Below are positions 1-8,417 of a DNA stretch of 64,000 nt, piece by piece (the first letter of the stretch is position 1; every line of letters starts with the position of its first letter). Under the pieces are notes generated by a model that was not told the origin of the DNA, did not search any database, and saw only the letters and a list, made by a program, of their open reading frames with translations. Origin of the DNA: Roseiconus nitratireducens (GTDB lineage Bacteria; Planctomycetota; Planctomycetia; Pirellulales; Pirellulaceae); the NCBI RefSeq assembly GCF_008629675.1, contig NZ_VWOX01000012.1, forward strand, positions 156,456 to 220,455, read 5' to 3'. Position numbers and translations under genes: made by a program.

Positions 1-566
1 TGTCGCACGATCTCGATTGCTTTGGCCGGTCGCAGAGGTCCATCTTCCTTACACACGGTCGCCAGGTTGCGCCCTTCAATGAGTTCCATCACAAGGAAGA
101 ACTGTCCGTCGGACACCCCTCCGTCGTACGCCGTGACCACGTTGCGATGAATCACCCGAGCGGCGGCTTCGATTTCGCGTGTGAATCTCGCAACCGCCTC
201 CGGGGAGACACTTGCCGTTCTTGGTAGAACCTTGAGAGCGACGGTCCGCTTGAGATGCAAATGTTTGGCCACATAGACCTCCCCCATCCCACCCCGCCCG
301 ACCGGACGAACGATTTGATAGGAGGAAATCTTTGTCCCGGCCTTGAGCGGGAATCCGGGCGGAGCCGAAGCAGGCGCCCGCTCGGGTTCCAAAACCGTCG
401 CTGGCTGCGATTCGGCGTCCGCCTCTGCGATGCTTCCAATCTGGGTCCACGCACTGGCACACAAGGAGCAATTCTCAACGTGAGCAATCAACTCCTGCTG
501 CGAGTCGCCCGCAAGGCTCCCTGACGCCAGAAGACTCAAGTCGTCGGTGCGTGGGCACTCACTCAT
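1..566 (-). CDS. Serine/threonine protein kinase with N-terminal zinc-finger-like motif (3' end outside window)
   Basis: The minus-strand reading frame opens at the ATG at 566 and runs off the left edge, so only about 188 residues are visible. Residues 29-36 read H-x3-C-x2-C, the pattern of the putative zinc finger (zf-HC2) seen in anti-sigma and planctomycete kinase proteins. A Pro/Ala/Glu-rich linker follows. The kinase fold starts near residue 80 with the glycine-rich loop GRGGMGEVYVAK and the ATP-contacting lysine of VALKV at about 112, then an ELIEGRNL segment. The catalytic HRD loop and DFG lie outside the window. The gene diverges from an ECF sigma factor. A kinase with a zinc finger beside a sigma factor suggests that it regulates the sigma factor, but this is inference. 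Confidence 0.88.
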   Translation of the reverse strand, partial: MSECPRTDDLSLLASGSLAGDSQQELIAHVENCSLCASAWTQIGSIAEADAESQPATVLEPERAPASAPPGFPLKAGTKISSYQIVRPVGRGGMGEVYVAKHLHLKRTVALKVLPRTASVSPEAVARFTREIEAAARVIHRNVVTAYDGGVSDGQFFLVMELIEGRNLATVCKEDGPLRPAKAIEIVR

Positions 567-894
567 GCTTCAGCCTTGATTTCCACGTGGAGGGTTTGAA
601 GGCACGCAGAATTCTGCGGGTTGCCGGCTCATCGTGCAAGCGAAATTGGACCACAATTCAGCGATGGTTTCACGAAAACGTGCGATCTCGGATCCGACCT
701 CGATGGGCACACAGTTTTCCTCAGATCCCACGCCAATCGCCTCGGGCTTCAAAACGTTTGCGGTCCCACACCGCTCCCTAGAAGCGGCTCGCCCGAAGAA
801 ATCGCTTCCTGTGCGCCGGCACATTCGAGAAAAATCTTCGAGATTGTTGTCCTCCAATGCCGGATTGCTGACAGTTCGTTGTTAGGAAACCTCG
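567..894. other. Intergenic region between divergent kinase and sigma-factor genes
   Basis: This 328-base gap separates two divergent genes and should contain both promoters. I see no convincing gene: the short frames on both strands have no recognisable motif and overlap one another. No promoter consensus or strong inverted repeat stands out by eye. Confidence 0.5.
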
Positions 895-1458
895 TTGGGA
901 GAAGTCTGTTTGACAAGAAGAAAGGCGGAATTTGTATTCGAGATATTGGCACGCGAGAACTCGCGGATGCTGTTAGCGTTTTTGCGCACGATCGTCGATG
1001 ATCCTGCGACCATCGACGACCTGTACCAGGAAACGATGCTCGTTGCCTGGCGGCGGCTTGAGGAAGTGGATCTTTCGAAGCCGTTTGGTCCATGGTTGAG
1101 AGGAGTTGCCGGAAAACTGGTCCTCGCTCATTACCGAAAGCAAAAAGCACTCCCCAGTTTCTGGAGTGAAGAAGTACTGGCTCATATCGAAGGGCAGTTT
1201 CGGGCGATTTCGATCCGGGCTGGCGATACTTGGGAAGAAAAAATCATAGCGCTTCATGAATGCGTTGAAGCACTTTCGACAGCTCATCGGCAGGCGATTC
1301 GCGGTCGCTATTTTCGAGGGCTGAGCGTTGAAGAGCTAGCAGATCTGCTCGAGACATCGGTCGACGCTTGCAAAAAGCGTTTGGTTCGAGCACGAAAGTT
1401 GCTTGCCGAATGCTTAACAAGAAAAAAGGTGTTTTCAGCCTCGGGGGATTTCCAATGA
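895..1458 (+). CDS. ECF-type RNA polymerase sigma factor
   Basis: 187 residues, a normal size for an extracytoplasmic-function sigma factor. Region 2 occupies roughly residues 12-80: a DDLYQETMLVAWRR stretch matches the conserved region 2.2 helix and is followed by PFGPWLRGVAGKLVLAHYRK (regions 2.3-2.4). Region 4 lies at about 118-175, with the helix-turn-helix signature GLSVEELADLLETSVDACKK. The frame opens with TTG at 895; no ATG start fits before region 2, so the start is uncertain by several codons. The stop overlaps the ATG of the next gene (ATGA at 1455-1458), which implies translational coupling to the FecR-like regulator. The family resembles the planctomycete-enriched ECF groups. Confidence 0.9.
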   Translation: MGEVCLTRRKAEFVFEILARENSRMLLAFLRTIVDDPATIDDLYQETMLVAWRRLEEVDLSKPFGPWLRGVAGKLVLAHYRKQKALPSFWSEEVLAHIEGQFRAISIRAGDTWEEKIIALHECVEALSTAHRQAIRGRYFRGLSVEELADLLETSVDACKKRLVRARKLLAECLTRKKVFSASGDFQ

Positions 1459-2756
1459 ACGATGATTACGATCAAGCCAGCGAAGTGGCAGATGAAAGAG
1501 TCGTTCACGGCTTGTTGCTCAGCCTGGCGGTCGACAGTGAGGAAGCAAATAATCGCCGGATTGAGCGTTTGCTGCTGCGTTTACAACAGGACGCGTCCAG
1601 AGGTACCAGTCCGTCGTTGCCCGGGACACCGTTGGTACAAGGCCGGAGCAACCTGAAGTGGCTCGCGGTGACCGGCGTGATGGCCGCAAGCCTAGTGCTG
1701 GGAATGTCTCTCTGGCGGCGCCCACCTGCCAAACAAGGCGCCGAGGCGCGCCTTCTCGTTCATGGTGCCGGAGTCCAGCTTTTTGGAGTCGGCGGCGACT
1801 TGTTGTCGTTCCCAATCCCGGGGCAAACGGCCGATCTGATTTCGGGCCAAACGATCCAGACTCCACGGACAATCGACTCGGCTGAAATTGTTTATGAAGA
1901 TGGAACGAAAGTCGAATTGTCGGGCGACACCACTGTAACTCTCGCGCGAACGAAACACGGGGCCAAAGGAATCTACGTTGTATCCGGACTCATTCAGGCA
2001 GACGTATCACCACAGCCACCAGATTTGCCATTGCTGATCCGAACCTCAACCGCGACGTTGGAAGTGCTTGGCACGTCACTGGGTGTGGACGTCGACGATT
2101 CTTCAACGCAGTTGGAAGTCGCCAGCGGATTAGTGTCGATGACGCGTCGGTCGGATGGCGAGCGGATCGAGGTCGCAGCCGGCCAACTGGCAACCGTCAC
2201 GGAAGCCTCGGGGATTCCCTTCAATTCAAAAACGTTTCCTTCGTTGCCGTATGCATGGTCGGTGGACTTCGAAGAGGGGTTGCCGTCCGGGTGGTGGGCA
2301 GGACAGCGGATTGAAACCGAAACGGGATGGGCCGTGCTGGCTGCGGGTGACGGACACGGTAGGGAGAACAATATCGCCGTGACAACGCAAAACGCATGGC
2401 GGGAAGGCCAGCATGGTCTGTTCAACTTGTCCGATGACTCGGTACTCCACGTTCGTTTTCGGCAACAACGCGTTGCCCCACTGCGACTGATGCTGGTTAC
2501 GCGAGCCTATCCGCCGGGAAACGGTCGACGGGGAGTGAATTTGTACTACGAGGATTCTTCCTGGAATGCTCACCTTGCTTCGAAAACGTGGCACACGATC
2601 TCCGTTCCGCTCTCAGAGACTTCTTACTTCGGTAAGCGAGGCAACTTTGAAAATGGCAAACAGAAGCTCGAAGGTCTGGCGGCTTTCACGGTGCAGTTCA
2701 CTTCGATGAACCAGGAAATCGGTTTAACCGTCGATCGGATTTGGGTCACGCGATGA
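1455..2756 (+). CDS. FecR-type membrane regulator (putative anti-sigma factor) with C-terminal beta-sandwich-like extension
   Basis: 433 residues from the ATG at 1455; the frame is open further upstream, but this ATG overlaps the sigma-factor stop. A cytoplasmic N-terminal segment of about 75 residues is followed by one transmembrane helix (WLAVTGVMAASLVLGMSL) and a periplasmic FecR domain at about 120-265, recognisable from SAEIVYEDGTKVELSGDTTV and ATLEVLGTSLGVDV. The remaining 150 or so residues are not part of canonical FecR; they look like a beta-rich, possibly carbohydrate-binding module starting at VDFEEGLPSGWW. The arrangement is the usual sigma/anti-sigma pair in which an outside signal is relayed to the sigma factor. 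Which targets it controls is not shown by sequence. Confidence 0.82.
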   Translation: MNDDYDQASEVADERVVHGLLLSLAVDSEEANNRRIERLLLRLQQDASRGTSPSLPGTPLVQGRSNLKWLAVTGVMAASLVLGMSLWRRPPAKQGAEARLLVHGAGVQLFGVGGDLLSFPIPGQTADLISGQTIQTPRTIDSAEIVYEDGTKVELSGDTTVTLARTKHGAKGIYVVSGLIQADVSPQPPDLPLLIRTSTATLEVLGTSLGVDVDDSSTQLEVASGLVSMTRRSDGERIEVAAGQLATVTEASGIPFNSKTFPSLPYAWSVDFEEGLPSGWWAGQRIETETGWAVLAAGDGHGRENNIAVTTQNAWREGQHGLFNLSDDSVLHVRFRQQRVAPLRLMLVTRAYPPGNGRRGVNLYYEDSSWNAHLASKTWHTISVPLSETSYFGKRGNFENGKQKLEGLAAFTVQFTSMNQEIGLTVDRIWVTR

Positions 2757-3003
2757 GACTTCAAGATCGAACAGTGGCTTGCTGGCCCATCCCATGGACA
2801 TCAGTATTGAACATGACTTCAGCAAATCCGACAGCCGTAGATCCAGGCGGAGCCAACATTGCAAAGGATACCTACCAGTCTCGCGCAGGGCACCGCACCC
2901 AATTTCTCGCAGGATACCCCGCGCCATCCTGGGCAACGTGGCAAGTTGGTAACGAGCAGACGGAAATGGGAATCAATCGCGTTGTCGCCGGGAGGATCGA
3001 AGA

Positions 3004-6000
3004 ATGAGTTTTGGAAAGCGCGTGCAACGTTGCCCGTTTCCAACTGGGGTGATCGTTTACCTGCTCACCACCCTCTCGGCACCGCAAGTGATGGCCGAAG
3101 ATCAGCTCGTCTCGTTATTGTCGCATCACTGCTTCGATTGCCATGACGGCAGTACAACTGAAGGGGAGTTGAACCTTGCGTCAATGGTTGAGGTGGATGG
3201 CGAATCGCAAGCAAGAATTTACCAACGTGTTGCCGAGCGAGTTGCCGCCGGCGAAATGCCCCCCGACGATGCGAGTAGCCTCTCAGACGAAGAGCGCCGT
3301 TCGATCCTTCGTCACGTCGACAAGCGACTCAGTGATTTGGCCGATGCATTGCGCGACGATCCGGGACGTGTCGAGTTGACCCGACTGACTCCCTACGAGT
3401 ATCGCAACATCATGCGTGACATCAGTGGTGGAGTGTTCGTCGGTGCTGGGCGATTCCTGCCCAACGAAGGCGGTGCCGGTGAAGGATTCGCCAACGTCGG
3501 CGCTGCTCAATCGATGACGCTGGCACAGTACGAGAAGTATGTCGATGCGGCGCGGAACACACTTGCGCACGTCCGCTTTTATCCGCTCGCCAACAACAAC
3601 GAAGCCGCTGATTCGGCTTGGACGACCTATCCGCGTTCCGCCTCTGACGAGCCAGTCGACGCGCGTCAAGAAGTCGCTGACGAGATCATCCAGTGGCACG
3701 TTGCTCAACAACAAAAGTGGAATGAAGAACATCGTCGAGATCTCGAACGGCAACTAGGTTTTGCCCATCCCGCCTATCTTGAATCGTCATGGCGATACCA
3801 AGTTCGGGAAAGCAGAGAGCAGATACTATCGGAATTCGCGTGGGTGCCGGTTGATGCAACAGACGTGGACGGAGAGCGAATAGAACTGTCGCCGGTGGCG
3901 CTAGAAAAGTGGTTCAAGATTCTCATCGGCGATGTCTCCAATTCCGTCCACCGTGACTGGGCAAGCGCCTGGCAACAACTCCCCCAAGATCCGGCCGTCC
4001 CCCTGGCCGACGTTCGCACTCGCTGTGTCGAGATAGTTTCCGGCAATGACAACGTGGTCGTCGAAACCGAAGACTACGCACCGGCTTACGAAATCAGCTT
4101 TCACGAAGCCAAAAATGAGGTTCTGCAGGCGGCGGAGGAGAAAGGACATTGGCCATTCCGAATCGATATTGGCGACGCGGAAGAGTTGTTCCTGATCGTG
4201 ACGGATGCCGGTGATGGAGGCCGAGGAGAATACGCGGTTTGGCGACGGGGACGATTTATCTTCCGCGACGGAACTTCCAGACAGTGGCAGGATGTCGTGA
4301 CGATCGTGGGAGCGAACAGCGGCAGGGAATACCCGTTTGGCTTTGATGGCGAGAAGACTAAGTCGCTCCGCGACGATGAATTGGGGGCGAAGCCGCCGGG
4401 AGCTCTCAAGTTTCAAGTCCCGGAAGACGCGATTGTTTTTGAAGTCGACCTGACCCTCGATCGAGCAAGAACCGAAACCGCCAGCATCCAGGCCTTGGTA
4501 TTGAAGCAGAAGCCGAAGTCGCAAAGCTATGTTCCGGGGCGTTTCGTTTTTGGCGGTAAGAAACGTCCCGTCACCGCAGCGGCCAGGCTCAAGAAAGAGC
4601 AGGAGCGGGCGCTACGAAAACGCAACATCGCGGAAGCGAACAAGACCAAGATCGGTCTGAACGCCGAACGCAACGTGTTCGCCGCTTGGCAGCGAACTTC
4701 GCTGGAAGCAATTGGCGGCCCTTGGCCCGAGCAGGAAGCGGACAAGTTCGAAGCCGACTTCCCCTATCATTTCACTGTTCACGAAGTCGTGCGTAATGCG
4801 ACGCGGGACGACCTGGCCGAACTGAATCATTTTCAAAATCGACTCGAAGCGCTGGCAAGGTCACACCCGTCGACTGGCCCCGCGGTGAGCAACGCGGAAG
4901 AGCAGCTCGTTCGTCGCACGATCAAACAATTCGCCGAATCGTTATGGCGTCGTCAGATCGGCGACCAGGATACCGAACGTTTGATCAAGCTGTATCGGGA
5001 GAGCCGTGCGAACGGATTCAGTTTTGATAGCAGCATCAAATCATCCCTGATGGCCGTGATGATCTCGCCCGATTTTCTGCTTCGCGGACTGTCCCGTTCT
5101 GGTGGCGATACGAAAGGCAACGAACTCTCCAGTGTTGCGGATTCAAACGGCCATCCGTGTCGCCCACTGTCCACCGAAGCCTTGGCCACTCGGTTGTCTT
5201 TTTTCCTGTGGGCCAGCATTCCTGATCAAGAGCTGCGGGAACTGGCCGCAACGGACCGACTGCGTGATCCCGACGTCCTAGTCCAGCAAGCACGTCGCAT
5301 GCTGAAGGATCCGCGAGCAAAATCTCTCGCAACCGATTTTGCCGGACAACTCTGGGGCTTTTCGGACTTCGTGACCTTCGTGAATCCGGATGCGGAGCGA
5401 TTCAAAGAGTTTGACGAGCATTTACGGGCATCGATGCAAGCGGAAGTTGAGCTTTTTCTGGCAGATGTTTTTCAAGGCAATCGACCGCTCACCAATCTAT
5501 TGGTGTCGGATGATTCGATTCTTGATGAGCGATTGGCCAAGCATTACAACTTGGAAGCGCAATATGAATCCGCGGACGAGTCAGCTGGGGCAGTCGAACG
5601 TCGCGGATTGTCTTCCGAGCCATCTTCGCATCGCGTCGTGAAGCTAACGGCCGAACGTGGCGGATTGGCCACGATGGGACTGTTCTTGACGAAGACATCT
5701 TTGCCGCTGCGCACCAGTCCGGTGCAGCGTGGTGTTTGGGTGATGGAAAGTCTGCTTGGTCGCCATTTGCCAAATCCTCCCGCAAACGTTCCGCCGCTCT
5801 CAGAGGACGACACCAACACGGCTGGCGAGAGCATCTTACTGCAGCTGGAGCGTCACCGAGCCGATCGTTCCTGTGCGAGTTGCCACGACAAGATCGATCC
5901 ACTGGGAATCAGCCTGGAAGGTTTCGATGCCATCGGCCGAACGCGTCAGATTGAGCGAGAGGGTCGCCCGCTTTCGACCGTTGCGACGACTCACGACGGA

Positions 6001-6237
6001 TTTGAACTGCGCGGCGCTGCCGGTCTCAAGGAATACCTCATTCAGAACACTGACGAATTTGTCGATCACTTCAACCGCAAACTGCTTGGCTACGCGCTTG
6101 GCCGGGCGGTATCGATCGGTGACCACTTTTTGTTGAACCAAATGAAGCAAAACCTTATCGAGCAGCATTACCGATTCAGTTCTCTGGTGGAAACGATCGT
6201 TCTCAGCCCTCAATTTCGCACGAAACGAGAATACTAA
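3004..6237 (+). CDS. Secreted planctomycete cytochrome-type protein (PSCyt1-DUF1587-DUF1595-DUF1592-DUF1588-DUF1585)
   Basis: 1077 residues. A signal peptide spans about residues 1-31. The first haem c motif, C43-F-D-C46-H47, sits in a PSCyt1-like domain, and a second, C957-A-S-C960-H961, lies in the DUF1588 region (CHDKIDPLGISLEGFDAIGR). In between are a DUF1587 segment (LTRLTPYEYRNIMRDISG), a sandwich-like module at about 350-510 that resembles NPCBM carbohydrate-binding domains (LFLIVTDAGDGGRGEYAVW), a DUF1595 segment, and a DUF1592 segment (LATRLSFFLWASIPDQELREL). DUF1585 ends the protein (HFNRKLLGYALGRAVSIGD). Members are predicted periplasmic or cell-surface c-type cytochromes of unknown substrate. 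The stop overlaps the next ATG (TAATG). The 247-base gap upstream separates it from the FecR gene. Confidence 0.92.
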   Translation: MSFGKRVQRCPFPTGVIVYLLTTLSAPQVMAEDQLVSLLSHHCFDCHDGSTTEGELNLASMVEVDGESQARIYQRVAERVAAGEMPPDDASSLSDEERRSILRHVDKRLSDLADALRDDPGRVELTRLTPYEYRNIMRDISGGVFVGAGRFLPNEGGAGEGFANVGAAQSMTLAQYEKYVDAARNTLAHVRFYPLANNNEAADSAWTTYPRSASDEPVDARQEVADEIIQWHVAQQQKWNEEHRRDLERQLGFAHPAYLESSWRYQVRESREQILSEFAWVPVDATDVDGERIELSPVALEKWFKILIGDVSNSVHRDWASAWQQLPQDPAVPLADVRTRCVEIVSGNDNVVVETEDYAPAYEISFHEAKNEVLQAAEEKGHWPFRIDIGDAEELFLIVTDAGDGGRGEYAVWRRGRFIFRDGTSRQWQDVVTIVGANSGREYPFGFDGEKTKSLRDDELGAKPPGALKFQVPEDAIVFEVDLTLDRARTETASIQALVLKQKPKSQSYVPGRFVFGGKKRPVTAAARLKKEQERALRKRNIAEANKTKIGLNAERNVFAAWQRTSLEAIGGPWPEQEADKFEADFPYHFTVHEVVRNATRDDLAELNHFQNRLEALARSHPSTGPAVSNAEEQLVRRTIKQFAESLWRRQIGDQDTERLIKLYRESRANGFSFDSSIKSSLMAVMISPDFLLRGLSRSGGDTKGNELSSVADSNGHPCRPLSTEALATRLSFFLWASIPDQELRELAATDRLRDPDVLVQQARRMLKDPRAKSLATDFAGQLWGFSDFVTFVNPDAERFKEFDEHLRASMQAEVELFLADVFQGNRPLTNLLVSDDSILDERLAKHYNLEAQYESADESAGAVERRGLSSEPSSHRVVKLTAERGGLATMGLFLTKTSLPLRTSPVQRGVWVMESLLGRHLPNPPANVPPLSEDDTNTAGESILLQLERHRADRSCASCHDKIDPLGISLEGFDAIGRTRQIEREGRPLSTVATTHDGFELRGAAGLKEYLIQNTDEFVDHFNRKLLGYALGRAVSIGDHFLLNQMKQNLIEQHYRFSSLVETIVLSPQFRTKREY

Positions 6238-7598
6238 TGCCACAATCCAGTCGTCGAAAATTCAAACGACGAACCGTCCTGGCCGGGATCGGGGCATCGT
6301 TGACTCTACCTTGGATGGAATCGCTAGGCAGGCCTGCCGGAGCCACCGAGGCAACGGCAGCTCCTGTGCGGTTTGGAACCTTGGTCTTTGCCAATGGCGT
6401 GAACCCGTACGAATGGTGGGCGAAGGGCGAGGGCGATCAGTTGCAGCTTTCCCGAACGCTCCGACCACTGCAGCCGTTTAGACGCGACATCACGGTGCTG
6501 AATGAATTGCACGTGTTCAACAACACCAGCGGTCCGCACTGGCCGCTGTTCAGCAATATGCTCAGCGGCGCTCAGTTCAAACCGACGCTGCTGCCCCGGG
6601 GAGCCGAGTCGATCGACCAGGTGATCGCTCGGCATACTGGAAAGCTGACACCTGTGCCCAGTTTGGTGCTGGCGGTCGAGCCGGCCGAAAGCGGTCTGCG
6701 TGGCGGAGTGCCAAGTGTCTATTACGGTACGATGTCATGGAGTTCGCCGAACACCCCGATCCCGCCGGAAGTCTACCCGCGAGCGGTGTTCGACCGGCTG
6801 TTTGATACCAGCGGCTTGCTGCGTCAGCACAGCGTCCTTGATGCCGTGCTCGAGCAGACGAAGACGGTCGATCGAAATCTCAGTGCCCGCGACCATCGCA
6901 AGCTGGAAGAGTTTCAGAACAGCGTTCGGGAGCTCGAACTCCGGATCGAACGGGCGACGTCGGAGAATCGCCTCGAGGGGTGGCGACCTTCATTGTCGGA
7001 GCCCAACATGGATCGTCCACCTGAAACGCTTCCTCAGGATGTCCGTGAACACATGAAGATGATGCTCGACCTGTTACTTCTCGCTTGGCAGATGGACAAG
7101 ACGCGGGTGGCAACCTTGATCTTCAATCGAGACGTTTCCCACATGAAATTTGGCTTCCTTGACGGTGTGCTCAACGACCAATTGCACGGCATCTCGCATC
7201 ACAAGGACGACAAAGAGAAGCTCGCTTCGTACCAGCGAATCAACCAGTTCCATGTCGAACAGTTCGCTTACTTGCTGTCAAAAATGAGTCAAATAGACGA
7301 AGGGAACGGAACGACGATGCTGGACAATGTAATACTTCTTTTCGGTAGCAACATGTTCAATGGCGATAGCCACGATGGACGCAACTTGCCGTTGGTGCTG
7401 GCCGGACACGGGGGCGTCGGGTTGCCCGGGGGACGCGCGATTGACTTCAGCAGCAAGCCGGAAGAGCAGCAGCGGGCTTGCAATCTGTATCTTTCGATTG
7501 CTCAGCTGATGGGAGTCAGCTTACCCAGCTTCGGCGACAGCGTCGGTCCTCTCGACGAATTGATTTGGCGTTCTCGCCGTCGCGGTGCGTTGGAGTAA
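6237..7598 (+). CDS. DUF1552 family secreted protein
   Basis: 453 residues starting at an ATG that shares one base with the preceding stop codon. The N-terminus carries a twin-arginine-like export signal (RRKFKRRTVLAGIGASLTLPW), as is typical of DUF1552 proteins. DUF1552 is related to the sulfatase/alkaline-phosphatase-like DUF1501 fold and is almost always encoded directly after a DUF1592-type cytochrome gene, as here. Signature stretches are LLLAWQMDKTRVATLIFNRD, QFHVEQFAYLLSKM and LLFGSNMFNGDSHDGRNLP. The function is unknown; the pairing suggests that the two proteins act together outside the cytoplasm. Export by Tat implies folding, and perhaps cofactor loading, before secretion. Confidence 0.93.
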   Translation: MPQSSRRKFKRRTVLAGIGASLTLPWMESLGRPAGATEATAAPVRFGTLVFANGVNPYEWWAKGEGDQLQLSRTLRPLQPFRRDITVLNELHVFNNTSGPHWPLFSNMLSGAQFKPTLLPRGAESIDQVIARHTGKLTPVPSLVLAVEPAESGLRGGVPSVYYGTMSWSSPNTPIPPEVYPRAVFDRLFDTSGLLRQHSVLDAVLEQTKTVDRNLSARDHRKLEEFQNSVRELELRIERATSENRLEGWRPSLSEPNMDRPPETLPQDVREHMKMMLDLLLLAWQMDKTRVATLIFNRDVSHMKFGFLDGVLNDQLHGISHHKDDKEKLASYQRINQFHVEQFAYLLSKMSQIDEGNGTTMLDNVILLFGSNMFNGDSHDGRNLPLVLAGHGGVGLPGGRAIDFSSKPEEQQRACNLYLSIAQLMGVSLPSFGDSVGPLDELIWRSRRRGALE

Positions 7599-7633
7599 GC
7601 GACAGGAAAAGTGGCACGCCGCGATGTTGGCCA

Positions 7634-8293
7634 TTACGCCAGATGTTTGACGAAGAATCGTTGCCATTCGGCGATGTGATCATTCATCGCTTTGCGCGCC
7701 GCCAATTCGTCACGTTTCTTTAACGCCTTTAAGATTAACGCGTGCTCGTCGTAAGCCTGTTCCAAAACACTCGGGTCATCGTGGGTTCGGTTGAAAACAC
7801 GGTGGAGCAAACGGTAACGCTGAATGTCGGATTCTAAACGCGAGCTGCCGCAGGCGGCGGCGATGGCCGTATGAAATTGATCGTCGAATTCGACCCACCG
7901 ACGAAGAATCGCCGGTTTTCCCTTCGCGGACTTAAACTTCTTCGCTGCATCATCAAGTTGGGCCAGAGTCAACTTGTCGATTCGAGACGCCGCCTTCGCC
8001 GCTGCTTCGCTCTCAAGAATTCGTCTCATTTCGTACACGTCGAAGATGTCGTCGGTACTGAAAGCGGCGACGACCGGTCTGCGATTTCGCTCTTGGATGA
8101 CCAATCCATCTTTGACCAGTTGCCCGACTGCTTCGTGGATCGGCGTTCGGCTCACATCGAGCCGGCGAGACAGCTCCGATTCGCTCACGGCTTGGCCCGA
8201 TTCTAGCTCTCCGCTGACGATCATCTGAATCAGCTGTTCGTAAACCGACTCACTCAAACGCTTTTCGTTGATCGCTGGCTGAGCTGTTGGCAC
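7634..8293 (-). CDS. GntR-family transcriptional regulator, FadR/FCD subfamily
   Basis: 219 residues from a GTG at 8293. The N-terminal winged helix (about residues 12-75) shows the typical GntR run LSESVYEQLIQMIVSGEL, then SESELSRRLDVSRTPIHEAV. The C-terminal FCD effector domain (about 85-215) retains an acid/histidine metal-site pattern (EFDDQFHTAIAAACG, DEHALILKAL, NDHIAEW). FCD regulators commonly sense small organic acids and repress adjacent catabolic genes. This gene is divergent from a PdxA2/DUF1537 pair, the usual context for acid-sugar regulators, so it most likely represses the operon starting at 8418. It converges with the DUF1552 gene on the other side, 35 bases away. Confidence 0.92.
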   Translation of the reverse strand: MPTAQPAINEKRLSESVYEQLIQMIVSGELESGQAVSESELSRRLDVSRTPIHEAVGQLVKDGLVIQERNRRPVVAAFSTDDIFDVYEMRRILESEAAAKAASRIDKLTLAQLDDAAKKFKSAKGKPAILRRWVEFDDQFHTAIAAACGSSRLESDIQRYRLLHRVFNRTHDDPSVLEQAYDEHALILKALKKRDELAARKAMNDHIAEWQRFFVKHLA

Positions 8294-8377
8294 GCGGTTG
8301 AGGTCCTCGGAGCGGAATGGAAGACGTCAGCGTAGATGAAAGCTGCCGAAATTGACAGTGGAACACCGACCGGCTAC

Positions 8378-8409
8378 ACTGCATGCAGTTTTGCTCGATG
8401 GCATGCAGT
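8378..8409. promoter_or_regulatory. Candidate GntR operator: palindrome plus repeated half-site
   Basis: Bases 8378-8389 form a perfect 12-base palindrome, ACTGCATGCAGT. The nine-base half GCATGCAGT recurs at 8401-8409, 20 bases downstream of the first occurrence. Both copies lie just upstream of the pdxA-like ATG at 8418 in the gap between the divergent GntR and catabolic genes, where an autoregulated operator would be expected. Assignment to the GntR protein is inference. Confidence 0.4.
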
Positions 8410-8417
8410 CTAGCCTC

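Noticed and set aside
2757..3003. Small gene between the FecR and cytochrome genes (frame 2741-3007)
   Set aside because: No motif, starts inside the FecR gene and shares its end with the next start; treated as spacer.
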